Origin: Marivita sp051859345
GTDB taxonomy: Bacteria > Pseudomonadota > Alphaproteobacteria > Rhodobacterales > Rhodobacteraceae
Direction: 5' to 3'
NCBI RefSeq assembly: GCF_051859345.1
Contig: NZ_JBHYFV010000008.1
Span: 1-64,000, forward strand
Length of the DNA: 64,000 bases
Below the pieces are notes generated by a model. The model worked only from the letters and a program-made list of their open reading frames with translations, was not told where the DNA came from and did not search any database. A program made the translations under genes and the position numbers. Every line of letters begins with the position of its first letter. Within the stretch, counting starts at the first letter, position 1. This document shows positions 25,100-33,503 of this stretch, in pieces.

Positions 25100-25404
25100 C
25101 CGCCCTTGGCCGACAAGTCTGGGCACTCACCATTCCGGCGCTGGCCTGGACGGTGCATTTCATCGCTGTCTATGCGCTGATTTCGGCGGCCTGTGCCCCG
25201 CGTGACCTGATCGACATGCCGATGCTGGTTTTTCTTGGGGCCGGGATTACCCTGATCTGCGGGGTGATTGCCCTTTGGCCCGCGATCCGCCCGCCTTCAG
25301 AGGACGGGTTGCGATGGGCGGTCCGTCTGGGCGCGATCATCTTCCTGCTGGCCATCCTGGCCGAGGCGCTGCCCCTTTTCTATTCCTCAAGTTGCGGAGG
25401 CTGA
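25096..25404 (+). CDS. Small membrane protein of the oxidase operon
   Basis: The 102-residue protein has three hydrophobic segments (WALTIPALAWTVHFIAVYAL, one from LVFLGAGITLICGVIAL, and AVRLGAIIFLLAILAEALPL). Its ATG overlaps the coxA stop (ATGA), and it ends 1 base before ctaG. I do not recognise a named family. Position and size fit a subunit IV-like or assembly membrane protein of the caa3 oxidase. Confidence 0.8.
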   Translation: MTALGRQVWALTIPALAWTVHFIAVYALISAACAPRDLIDMPMLVFLGAGITLICGVIALWPAIRPPSEDGLRWAVRLGAIIFLLAILAEALPLFYSSSCGG

Positions 25405-25405
25405 C

Positions 25406-26128
25406 ATGAATCCCGACGCCTATATCCCCTATTGCGGTATGCCGCCCGGTCCAAACGACTGGCTGACCCGCTGGACATTGGAGCCGGGATTGCTCATCGG
25501 GCTTGCGGTGGCGCTTGCCCTGATCCTCTGGCAGTCAAACGGTGCCGCACGGAAACACGGTCTGGGCGGTTGGGCGCTGGTGGCCGTGCTGTTTGTGTCG
25601 CCGCTCTGCGCCCTGTCGATGGCGCTGTTTTCCGCGCGTGTCGGCCAGCATCTGCTTCTGACATTGGTGGCGGCACCGCTTCTGGCCCGGATGTGGCGGT
25701 CTTACATTCCACCCACACCGATTGCGGCGCTGATCTTTGCCGCCCTGTTCTGGATTTGGCATGCGCCCGAACCTTATTCCTGGACGCTGGAATCCGATCT
25801 TGCCTACTGGTCCATGCATCTGAGCCTTCTGGCCAGCGCGGTCGCGCTTTGGGCCGGGTTGCAGCATCGCACTGCCACGCAACCGTTCGAAACCGTGCTG
25901 GTCCTTGCCGGGACAGCGTCGCAGATGACGATGCTTGCCATCCTGCTGATCTTCGCGCCATCGCCCTGGCACAGATGGCACGAGGTCGCCGCGCTGTCCT
26001 GGGGCATGACAGGCAGTTCCGATCAGGCGCTGGCCGGGGCGCTGATGTGGGTTGCGGGCGGTGTGCTGATGTCCGCCACCGTGTTGTTGCTTGCGCGGGG
26101 CTTCCTGCGCGAGTCTGCCCGCACCTGA
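25406..26128 (+). CDS. ctaG: CtaG-like cytochrome c oxidase assembly factor (caa3_CtaG)
   Basis: The 240-residue polytopic membrane protein belongs to the caa3-type CtaG family required for making active caa3 oxidase, distinct from the Cox11 proteins also called CtaG. About six or seven hydrophobic segments are seen, with conserved phrases FSARVGQHLLLTLVAAPLLA, WIWHAPEPYSWTLES, WSMHLSLLASA and LTGSSDQALAGALMW-like near the end. Start ATG 25406 follows a GGAGG 6 bases upstream; the longer open frame is out of register with the oxidase genes and is rejected. It is the last gene of the operon. Confidence 0.85.
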   Translation: MNPDAYIPYCGMPPGPNDWLTRWTLEPGLLIGLAVALALILWQSNGAARKHGLGGWALVAVLFVSPLCALSMALFSARVGQHLLLTLVAAPLLARMWRSYIPPTPIAALIFAALFWIWHAPEPYSWTLESDLAYWSMHLSLLASAVALWAGLQHRTATQPFETVLVLAGTASQMTMLAILLIFAPSPWHRWHEVAALSWGMTGSSDQALAGALMWVAGGVLMSATVLLLARGFLRESART

Positions 26129-26187
26129 AGCGTCATGTTTGATACCGCGCCGGTCCATCAGGTCGTTCCACCAAGGCCGCCGGGACA

Positions 26188-27219
26188 TCAGCCCAAAATC
26201 GCCTGCACCGCGATCGCCGCCAGATAGATGGTCAGGAGCAAAAGGCTTTCCCGTCCGATCCCTGCCGGTCCCTGCTTTTCGCGGTAAAGCAGGCCAAGCA
26301 TCAAGACCCCGGTCATCAGCATGGCCACCGCCAGCCAGAACAGGTCAGTACGGGCGATGGCATGGTAGATCGAACCGTCGCGATAGCCGATGTCCGAGAT
26401 GGTCAAGAAAAGGGTGTCAAAGGTGTTGCCCCCGATAATCCCTCCGACGGCCAGTTGCAACGCACCCCGGCGCACGGCAGCCAAAGTGGTGACAAGTTCC
26501 GGCAAGGACGTGATCACAGCCGTGATCAACGCCCCGGCAAGTGACGCGGAGAGGCCCAGTCGGTCAATCAACTGCGCACCAAGCTGTGAAACCAACCAAC
26601 CCGCGCAGCCCATGATCAGCATCAGGATCAGGAACTGCGCAACCAATCCGCGGGCAGGCTTGTCGGACTCGTCCTCCTCGTCTGCTGTGTCGTCGCGGGT
26701 TTCTGCTGTGTGAACCGGTCTCCACATCGGCGATTGGCGCAGGCGTGACGTGGCCACCACGCCAAAGCCGTAGACAATCACCAATATCAATGACGCGGGA
26801 TGAATACCCAAGACGGCGATCTCGGGCGCTGCATAGGCGGCGAAGGGGACTGACAAGAGAAGCAGAAGCAGACCGCATTGGAACACGTTGGCAAGCTCTG
26901 CCGCCGCATGTTCAAGGTTGGCGCGCCGGTAGAGCAGGTCTGCAATGGCCAGGAACGCCGTCTGCGCGGCGATGCCGCCGATGCCATTTGAAAACGCCAG
27001 GGAGGCCCGCCCGTCCAGTGCTGCAGTCAGCGACACGATGGTGCCTGAAAACGATGTCGCCGCTCCTAGAAGTACGCCACCGATGAGCGCCTCACCCAAT
27101 CCTGTGCGGTCGGCAATGCGGTCGGCCAGTGCGGTCATCCGGAGTCCGGAGACCATGATGACCAAGGCGGTCACGCCACCGAGGGCGAAAAGAAGCACAA
27201 GAGACCACTCGGCGAACAT
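26188..27219 (-). CDS. Na/Ca-exchanger (CaCA) superfamily membrane protein
   Basis: A 343-residue membrane protein with about ten segments in two inverted halves. The second alpha-repeat is clear (ALITAVITSLPELVTTLAA, then GALQLAVGGIIGGNTFDTLF). The first is divergent (GGVLLGAATSFSGTIVSLTA), with Ser-Phe-Ser-Gly where classical members have SxPE, so ion specificity may differ. A central acidic loop (DDTADEEDESDK) separates the halves. The frame can start with TTG at 27228, but ATG 27219 is preferred. An imperfect EcfG-like promoter lies immediately upstream, on the divergent side of the AI-2E gene. Confidence 0.8.
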   Translation of the reverse strand: MFAEWSLVLLFALGGVTALVIMVSGLRMTALADRIADRTGLGEALIGGVLLGAATSFSGTIVSLTAALDGRASLAFSNGIGGIAAQTAFLAIADLLYRRANLEHAAAELANVFQCGLLLLLLSVPFAAYAAPEIAVLGIHPASLILVIVYGFGVVATSRLRQSPMWRPVHTAETRDDTADEEDESDKPARGLVAQFLILMLIMGCAGWLVSQLGAQLIDRLGLSASLAGALITAVITSLPELVTTLAAVRRGALQLAVGGIIGGNTFDTLFLTISDIGYRDGSIYHAIARTDLFWLAVAMLMTGVLMLGLLYREKQGPAGIGRESLLLLTIYLAAIAVQAILG

Positions 27220-27226
27220 ACAGGTC

Positions 27227-27252
27227 AACGCTCACCACTGCGTTTGCGTTCA
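27227..27252 (-). promoter_or_regulatory. Imperfect EcfG-like promoter facing the exchanger gene
   Basis: On the minus strand TGAAC (27252-27248), N17, CGTT (27230-27227). One base of the -35 differs from GGAAC. The start would fall almost at ATG 27219, giving a near-leaderless mRNA. It is listed because the other divergent gene has a perfect copy 57 bases away. Confidence 0.25.
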
Positions 27253-27308
27253 CCGCAAGACCAAAAAAATTCCAAAGGCGCGCAGAGACGACACAGGCGT
27301 GCCAGTCC

Positions 27309-27334
27309 GGAACCGAGCGGCAAAGCTTCGCGTT
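27309..27334 (+). promoter_or_regulatory. EcfG-like promoter of the AI-2E family permease
   Basis: GGAAC at 27309-27313 and CGTT at 27331-27334 with a 17-base spacer match the consensus. The predicted start near 27340 leaves about 36 bases to ATG 27376, supporting that start codon over the longer frame. Confidence 0.6.
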
Positions 27335-27375
27335 TAGCCAGCACTGTTCCAGCCATTCCGCGAGCACCGCACAAG

Positions 27376-28497
27376 ATGCCAGACACGCCCCAGAAAGATT
27401 GGCCTGATGCCTCAAGACTCCGGATCGCCCTTTGGTTCCTGGGGTTGCTGCTTGCGATCGTTTTGATTTTCGTGATGCGGATTGCTGGAATTGTCCTCGT
27501 GCCGATTGTGTTCGCTGTCCTGATCACCCTCTTGGTCGCGCCGCTTGATCGTTGTCTGAAAAGACTCCTGCCGGGTTGGCTGGCGTGGGGCGCACATCTG
27601 CTGGTGATGCTTGTCCTGATTGCGTCACTGACCCTGTTGTTCGGCGCACTTTATTTCGCCGCACAGCAGGCTATCGAAGCCCTGCCCGCCATTTCCGACG
27701 AAATTGACGCGCTGGTTCCGGGCCAGGGAGCTGATGACAGGGAGCAAACCAGCGAGTTGGTCCACACCCTGCGCGAGGTTTGGGGCAGTGCCGGAAGCCG
27801 GTTGGGCGAATGGCTGGTCGGCAAGGCTACGTCGATTGCAACCGGAGCCGCGACGATGACCGGAGCCTTCCTGTCGGCTTTGCTGATCGTGTTCTTCATC
27901 GTGATGCTGGCGCTGACGGAATTGCCGCGTTGGTCGGCAAAGACGGCAGACCTGTTGTCACCACGGGATTTGAAAGCCTGGGACACCATGAAAGATGTGA
28001 TCGCGATGCGACTGCGGCGTTTCCTTTTGGTGCGGACCGGTATCGGCCTCATTCAGGCGGCACTGTATGCTGGGTGGCTGGCACTCTTTGGTCTTGATCT
28101 TCTGGTCGTCTGGGCGGTGCTGACCTTTGTCCTGACTTATATTCCCAATCTCGGCTCGCTGATTTCAGGCATCCTGCCGGTGCTATACGCCTTTCTCGCG
28201 CTTGACCCGGTCACCGCATTCTGGGTCGGCGTCGGCATCTTTGCCATCGAACAGGTGGTAGGCAATCTGATCGACCCGCTGTTGCAAGGGCATCAGATCG
28301 TCCTTTCGCCGACGGTCATCCTTGTGTCGTTGCTGTTCTGGGGGTGGCTTTGGGGAGTCGCCGGGGCGTTTCTGTCCACGCCAATGATGCTGTGTCTGCT
28401 GGTGGCATGTCTTCACGTCCCTGCGCTGCGCCCGGTTTCCCTGTTCCTGAGCAATCAGGACGATCTTGAAAGCCTTGATGCAGCATTGGGCCGATGA
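27376..28497 (+). CDS. AI-2E family (PerM-like) membrane permease
   Basis: A 373-residue inner-membrane protein of the AI-2E transporter family (UPF0118), a broad group that includes AI-2 exporters and Na+(Li+)/H+ antiporters. Three N-terminal helices (LRIALWFLGLLLAIVLIF onward), a soluble middle domain and four or five C-terminal helices follow the family plan. Conserved phrases are VLTFVLTYIPNLGSLISGIL and GNLIDPLLQGHQIVLSPTVIL. The frame is open to 27244, but those codons look non-coding and the promoter lies inside them. The substrate cannot be assigned. Confidence 0.88.
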   Translation: MPDTPQKDWPDASRLRIALWFLGLLLAIVLIFVMRIAGIVLVPIVFAVLITLLVAPLDRCLKRLLPGWLAWGAHLLVMLVLIASLTLLFGALYFAAQQAIEALPAISDEIDALVPGQGADDREQTSELVHTLREVWGSAGSRLGEWLVGKATSIATGAATMTGAFLSALLIVFFIVMLALTELPRWSAKTADLLSPRDLKAWDTMKDVIAMRLRRFLLVRTGIGLIQAALYAGWLALFGLDLLVVWAVLTFVLTYIPNLGSLISGILPVLYAFLALDPVTAFWVGVGIFAIEQVVGNLIDPLLQGHQIVLSPTVILVSLLFWGWLWGVAGAFLSTPMMLCLLVACLHVPALRPVSLFLSNQDDLESLDAALGR

Positions 28498-28514
28498 GGC
28501 GCGTTGAGCGCTGA

Positions 28515-29345
28515 TCAGCGGCGCGCGGACCACGATGCCGAAGCGTGTTTGCGGGTATAGAATTCCCCCATCAGCCCGATCATGAGAAGCGTCAGCGACA
28601 GATACATCACATATTCCCAATTCGAATTGCGCGGCACATAGTTGACGAACGCAAAACCGCGGGCCTGATCAATCGTGTGAAACAACGGGTTCCAATCGAA
28701 CAGCGACACCATGAAAGACGGCAGGGAATTTGCCACAAACATCTTGCCCGACGCGATCATGTTCGCCCGCTTGTAAAGGGTGGACACTGTGCTGGTGAAG
28801 CCCGGAAACCAGGGTTTCATAGCGAGAAACACCATGCCGACCGCTCCACCGGAGAACCAGGACAGCAAAAGCATGCCCATGACCTTGGGCGGGTCCACGA
28901 TCTCTTGCAGGACATAAGGGTTCATTGCCACGTCGTAGACGAACAGGATGAAGAACATCGCGAGCACTTGGATGTAAAGCGTGGACAACATGCCGGACAC
29001 GATCGAGATAAACGTGTTCATCGGTGCGTGTTGCATCATCGGGCTGGATGGCCCCTCGCTTCCCAAAACCGCGCCGACAGCCTTGTTGTGGGTCATGAAC
29101 AGGAAAATGCCCGTCAAAAGGAAAATGACGAAATCACCCCGCAGGGCGAGTCCCTTGACCCCCATGATGGTGAACATGACAAAGAAAAAGAGAACGAACA
29201 TCAGCGATTGAAACACGCTCATCGCGATGGACATGAACGCGTTGCCATGCGTCTTGCGGATGGCGCGAACAGTGTTGTGAAAGATGAGTTCAGCAATATT
29301 TACGGCCGAATCCATCCGGTTCGTTGGAGCCGATTTCTGGAACAT
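28515..29345 (-). CDS. KpsM-like polysaccharide ABC exporter permease
   Basis: The 276-residue protein has six hydrophobic segments with the ABC-2 permease pattern (SIAMSVFQSLMFVLFFFVMF near residue 40 and YVMYLSLTLLMIGLMGEFY at the end). The PMNTFISIVSGMLSTL and WNPLFHTIDQARGF regions are typical of capsule and LPS exporters such as KpsM/Wzm. No ATPase gene is adjacent, so the KpsT partner lies elsewhere. It stands at the border of the polysaccharide genes that run the other way. An internal Met at residue 11 is an alternative start. Confidence 0.82.
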   Translation of the reverse strand: MFQKSAPTNRMDSAVNIAELIFHNTVRAIRKTHGNAFMSIAMSVFQSLMFVLFFFVMFTIMGVKGLALRGDFVIFLLTGIFLFMTHNKAVGAVLGSEGPSSPMMQHAPMNTFISIVSGMLSTLYIQVLAMFFILFVYDVAMNPYVLQEIVDPPKVMGMLLLSWFSGGAVGMVFLAMKPWFPGFTSTVSTLYKRANMIASGKMFVANSLPSFMVSLFDWNPLFHTIDQARGFAFVNYVPRNSNWEYVMYLSLTLLMIGLMGEFYTRKHASASWSARR

Positions 29346-29464
29346 CTGCTTCTGCCTTTGCCTCAGCCCGCGTTTTTACGTCAGTTGGTCTGACTGTTGT
29401 TGCGGACATGTGTTAAGCGGATGATAAGAGAGAAGCGCTTTCAAATCAATCGACGTGAGGACAG

Positions 29465-30268
29465 ATGGCGATAGACTATGATGCACTGATGCACACGATG
29501 CGTCGTCTTGCGCTTGAGGCAGGCGACAAGATCATGGAAATCTACCATGCCGATGACTTTGACGTGCGCTCAAAATCGGACGACAGCCCGGTGACGGCCG
29601 CGGATGAAGCGGCGGATGCGCTGATCTCCAAAGGATTGCGGGCGGAATTTCCGGGCATTGCGTTGGTGACGGAAGAACAATCTGACACGCATGATCTTGA
29701 CGTGCGCGATTTCCTGATCGTCGATCCGCTTGATGGAACCAAGGAATTCATTCACCGTCGCGGCGACTTTACCGTGAACATCGCATTGGTGGAAAACGGT
29801 GTTCCGACGCGTGGCGTGGTCTATGCCCCTGCCAAGGACCGGCTGTTTTATACAGACGCGTCTGGCCAGAGCATTGAGGAAACCGGCAGTTTTGCCAAAG
29901 ACAGTGTCGGCGCGACCAACCCGATCCATGTCTCCAAACCGGACAGCGATGCGCTGATGGTGGTGGCGTCGAAATCGCACCGCGACCAGGCGACGGATGA
30001 TTACATCAACCGCTACGCCGTCAAGGACAGCAAAAGCGCGGGCTCATCGCTCAAGTTCTGTCTGGTGGCGACCGGTGAGGCGGATTTCTATCCGCGGTTG
30101 GGACGCACGATGGAATGGGACACTGCTGCGGGCCACGCGGTTCTGAACGGTGCGGGTGGGCAGGTCTTGCGGTTGGATGATCTGCAAACGCTGAGCTACG
30201 GGAAGCCGACATTTGCCAATCCCTTCTTTGTTGCAACGGCACCGGGCATCGACCTCGCGCCTGTCTGA
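29465..30268 (+). CDS. cysQ: 3'(2'),5'-bisphosphate nucleotidase CysQ
   Basis: A 267-residue inositol-monophosphatase-fold enzyme that removes the 3'-phosphate from PAP, the by-product of sulfotransferases and of PAPS reduction. Metal-site motifs are complete: EEQSD for the first Glu, D87-PLDGT for the Asp pair, and EWDTAAGHAVL near the end. GTG/ATG alternatives are absent; the ATG has GAGG upstream. It is the first plus-strand gene of the glycan locus, which contains a sulfotransferase, and this suggests a dedicated role in clearing PAP during glycan sulfation. Confidence 0.93.
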   Translation: MAIDYDALMHTMRRLALEAGDKIMEIYHADDFDVRSKSDDSPVTAADEAADALISKGLRAEFPGIALVTEEQSDTHDLDVRDFLIVDPLDGTKEFIHRRGDFTVNIALVENGVPTRGVVYAPAKDRLFYTDASGQSIEETGSFAKDSVGATNPIHVSKPDSDALMVVASKSHRDQATDDYINRYAVKDSKSAGSSLKFCLVATGEADFYPRLGRTMEWDTAAGHAVLNGAGGQVLRLDDLQTLSYGKPTFANPFFVATAPGIDLAPV

Positions 30269-30276
30269 CCTTGGCA

Positions 30277-31515
30277 ATGGCGCATATTCCGATCAGCGTC
30301 ATTGTCGTCAGCCGGAACCGACCTGTCTGGTTAAAGCGGTGCCTGCGGGCCATCGCGCAACTGGACTATCCGCGATTTGAGACAATCGTCGTGGCCTGTC
30401 CTGCCGGTGCGCGCGTTGCACGGGAATTGGGCATGGATCGGGTCTGCGACTGTGACGTCGCCAATATCTCGACTGCGCGCAATATCGGCGTGTCGGCTGC
30501 GCGCGGCGACGTGATCGCCTTTATCGACGATGATGCCGTGCCGGAACCGACATGGCTTGGACATCTTTCAGAGGTCTTCACCGATCCGCGGGTGATGCAG
30601 GCTGGTGGAACCACGCTTGGCCGCAATGGCCTGTCGCTTCAGCACGGCGCGGCGCGGGTGGATGCAACCGGGCAATCCTGTCGGGTTGCAGCGACAGGGC
30701 CAGACCCCGTCGCCATCACATCTGTGGAGGATCAGCATCCCCGCCTGCATGGAACCAATATGGCACTTCGTCGGCAGGTCATTCAGGACCATGGCGGGTT
30801 TGATGAGCGGTTTGCCTTTTACCTGGATGAGACCGACCTGACGTTTCGGATTTCGCGGCAGGGTGGCCAAACCCTTTTTGTGCCGCGCGCCGTGGTGCAT
30901 CACGGATCTGGCCCAAGCGATTTCCGCGATGGTGCCCGCACGCCGCGCAGCGTGTCCGAGATTGCCGCCTCTGCCGCTGTCTTTCACGCGAAACATTGCG
31001 TGCAGCCTGCGCGAGATCAGGCACGGCAGGCGTTCCTGGCGGACCGGCGCACTTGGCTGTTGCGGCATATGCAGATCGGGTCACTGACACCGGATGACGT
31101 GACCAGATTGATCCGTGAATTGCATGAAGGCTACGCCGAAGGACTGACAAGAACGTCCCCGCCAGAACCAGAATGGGCATCGCAGAACGCCACAATCGAG
31201 GCGGTCCATTTCGGGAACCAGACAGACATCTACCTCGTCAAGCGTCACCGCACCGATACGAAGATCCTGAACAAAGCCAAAACGATGGTTGCGCAAGGAC
31301 ATCGCGTCACCGTGTTCGATTACAGGCCCGATGCCCGATATCATTGCGTGGCATTCACTGACGATGGGTACTGGCTCCACACTGGTGGTATCTTTGGCCG
31401 GGAAGACCGGGCCGAACCCTTGTTGCAAAAAAGCACCCGGCAGAAGCGTATTCACCGCACTCTGGAACGGCTTGCTGGAATTCGCTCAAAAAAATGGCTG
31501 CTGTGTGGAGATTAA
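30277..31515 (+). CDS. Family 2 glycosyltransferase
   Basis: A 412-residue GT-A enzyme. The N-terminal domain has ISVIVVSRNRPVWLKRCLRA, the metal-binding DXD region AFIDDDAVPEPTWL, an HGTNMALRR acceptor loop and FDERFAFYLDETDL near the catalytic base, all of the Rv-type GT2 fold. The C-terminal 130 residues are unassigned. A TTG start at 30271 is possible; ATG 30277 is preferred. It lies 8 bases after cysQ and is probably co-transcribed. The donor sugar is unknown. Confidence 0.85.
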   Translation: MAHIPISVIVVSRNRPVWLKRCLRAIAQLDYPRFETIVVACPAGARVARELGMDRVCDCDVANISTARNIGVSAARGDVIAFIDDDAVPEPTWLGHLSEVFTDPRVMQAGGTTLGRNGLSLQHGAARVDATGQSCRVAATGPDPVAITSVEDQHPRLHGTNMALRRQVIQDHGGFDERFAFYLDETDLTFRISRQGGQTLFVPRAVVHHGSGPSDFRDGARTPRSVSEIAASAAVFHAKHCVQPARDQARQAFLADRRTWLLRHMQIGSLTPDDVTRLIRELHEGYAEGLTRTSPPEPEWASQNATIEAVHFGNQTDIYLVKRHRTDTKILNKAKTMVAQGHRVTVFDYRPDARYHCVAFTDDGYWLHTGGIFGREDRAEPLLQKSTRQKRIHRTLERLAGIRSKKWLLCGD

Positions 31516-31628
31516 GCAAAAGTTGGTAAAAGGCCGCAATAATTCCCCAGTTAAGTCATACCCCTGAGAGCAATACTGTGGCATATCAGATAACGCGCAG
31601 TAAGACGCGACCAAAAAGGAGCAGCCCG

Positions 31629-32519
31629 ATGCGTAGAAAAGTCACCAAAGCCGTTTTCCCTGTTGCGGGGCTCGGCACACGCTTTTTGCCTGCAACGAAA
31701 TCCGTTCCCAAAGAAATCATGACCCTCGTGGATCGCCCATTGGTGCAATACGCCATTGATGAGGCGCGCGCGGCGGGAATAAAGGAATTCATCTTTGTCA
31801 CCTCGCGCGGGAAAAGCGCGCTTGAGGATTACTTTGATGAATCTCCCATCCTGGAACAGGAATTACGCAAGAAGGGTAAGACCGACATCCTCGAGGATCT
31901 GAAATCCACAAATATGGAAAGCGGCGCAATTGCGTATATGCGCCAGCACAAGGCGCTTGGCCTGGGGCATGCGGTCTGGTGTGCGCGTCGTCTGATCGGG
32001 AACGAACCCTTTGCTGTCATGCTGCCCGACGATGTGATCGCGGCCGAAAAACCGTGCCTGCAGCAGATGGTCGAAGCCTATGAGGAAACCGGCGGCAACA
32101 TGGTTGCGGCCATGGAAGTCCCGCGAGAGAAAACGTCGAGCTATGGTATCCTGGACATCAAGGAAGACATGCAGTCGATGGTTTCCGTCAAGGGCATGGT
32201 GGAAAAGCCAAAGGTCGAAGATGCGCCTTCGAACCTTGCCGTGATCGGACGGTACATCCTTGATCCGAAGGTTCTCAAGAACCTCAACAAGCTCAAGACA
32301 GGGGCCGGGGGCGAAATCCAGCTGACGGATGCCATTGCACAGGAAATCGACGGAACCGGTGTCTACGGCTACCGTTTCCGTGGACAGCGGTTTGATTGTG
32401 GTTCCAAAGCCGGGTTCCTGCAGGCCACCGTGGCCTTCGGGTTGGCACGCGACGATCTGAAAGATGATCTGCGCGCATTCCTGAATTCGGTCATGCAAAT
32501 CGACAACGCGGCAGAGTAA
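31629..32519 (+). CDS. galU: UTP-glucose-1-phosphate uridylyltransferase
   Basis: The 296-residue nucleotidyltransferase makes UDP-glucose for surface polysaccharides. The signature KAVFPVAGLGTRFLPATKSV is followed by KEIMTLVDRPLVQYAIDEA, and VMLPDDVI and FDCGSKAGFL complete the GalU pattern. ATG 31629 is chosen because AGGAG lies 9 bases upstream; the frame is open to 31578. galE follows after 3 bases. Confidence 0.96.
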   Translation: MRRKVTKAVFPVAGLGTRFLPATKSVPKEIMTLVDRPLVQYAIDEARAAGIKEFIFVTSRGKSALEDYFDESPILEQELRKKGKTDILEDLKSTNMESGAIAYMRQHKALGLGHAVWCARRLIGNEPFAVMLPDDVIAAEKPCLQQMVEAYEETGGNMVAAMEVPREKTSSYGILDIKEDMQSMVSVKGMVEKPKVEDAPSNLAVIGRYILDPKVLKNLNKLKTGAGGEIQLTDAIAQEIDGTGVYGYRFRGQRFDCGSKAGFLQATVAFGLARDDLKDDLRAFLNSVMQIDNAAE

Positions 32520-32522
32520 CTG

Positions 32523-33503
32523 ATGGACATACTTGTCACGGGCGGTGCCGGTTACATCGGCTCGCATGCCTGCAAGGCGCTGGCACAGGCCGGGTTTACA
32601 CCGATCACCTTTGACAATTTCTCGACCGGGTGGCGCGATGCCGTCCGGTTCGGGCCGTTTGTCGAAGGCGATCTGACGGACCGCGCGTCGATTGACCGGG
32701 TGTTCGAAAAGCACAATCCCAAGGCCATACTCCATTTTGCCGCGCTAAGCCGTGTGGACGAGGCGATGAACAATCCCGGCCTTTACTGGCGCAACAATGT
32801 CCTTGGGTCACTGAACCTTGTCGAAGCGGCGGTGGCGCATGGGTGCCTTGATCTCGTGTTCTCATCGACCTGCGCGACCTATGGCGATCAGGACAACGTG
32901 GTCCTGAACGAAACCACACCACAAGAACCGCTGAACGCATACGGTGCGTCCAAACAGGCGGTTGAGCGGATTCTTCATGATTTCGGTGTCACGCACGGGA
33001 TGCGCCATGTGATCTTTCGCTACTTCAACGTGGCCGGGGCCGATCCCGAGGCACAGGTCGGCGAATTCCACCGCCCCGAGACACACCTGATCCCCATCGT
33101 TCTGGATGCGGTGGCGGGTGTGCGGGATGGTGTGACGATTTACGGGACGGATTACCCGACCGAGGATGGCACCTGTATCCGCGATTATGTGCATGTGTCC
33201 GATCTTGTGGATGCGCATATCCTTGGGCTGCGTTGGTTGCTGGATGGCAAGGGCAGCCGGGATTTCAACCTTGGCACTGGGTCGGGATTTTCGGTGCGCG
33301 ACGTGATCGATTCCGCGCGGCGTGTGACAAACCGGGACGTGCCAACCACGCTGGGCGACCGGCGCGGGGGCGACGCGATCAAGCTGGTGTCGGGGTCAAG
33401 CCGGGCCGAGGAAGAACTGAACTGGCAGCCACGCAAGTCGACCATGCCACAGATGATCGAAGACGCATGGCGGTGGCATCAAGTTGCAGACTACCGCGAA
33501 TAG
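32523..33503 (+). CDS. galE: UDP-glucose 4-epimerase
   Basis: The 326-residue extended SDR interconverts UDP-glucose and UDP-galactose. It has the NAD motif VTGGAGYIGSHACKAL, the catalytic Ser in SSTCATYGD, the YGASKQAVE Tyr-Lys pair and the RYFNVAGADPE loop. Paired with galU, it supplies UDP-Glc and UDP-Gal to the glycosyltransferases downstream. The next gene begins inside its last codons. Confidence 0.95.
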   Translation: MDILVTGGAGYIGSHACKALAQAGFTPITFDNFSTGWRDAVRFGPFVEGDLTDRASIDRVFEKHNPKAILHFAALSRVDEAMNNPGLYWRNNVLGSLNLVEAAVAHGCLDLVFSSTCATYGDQDNVVLNETTPQEPLNAYGASKQAVERILHDFGVTHGMRHVIFRYFNVAGADPEAQVGEFHRPETHLIPIVLDAVAGVRDGVTIYGTDYPTEDGTCIRDYVHVSDLVDAHILGLRWLLDGKGSRDFNLGTGSGFSVRDVIDSARRVTNRDVPTTLGDRRGGDAIKLVSGSSRAEEELNWQPRKSTMPQMIEDAWRWHQVADYRE

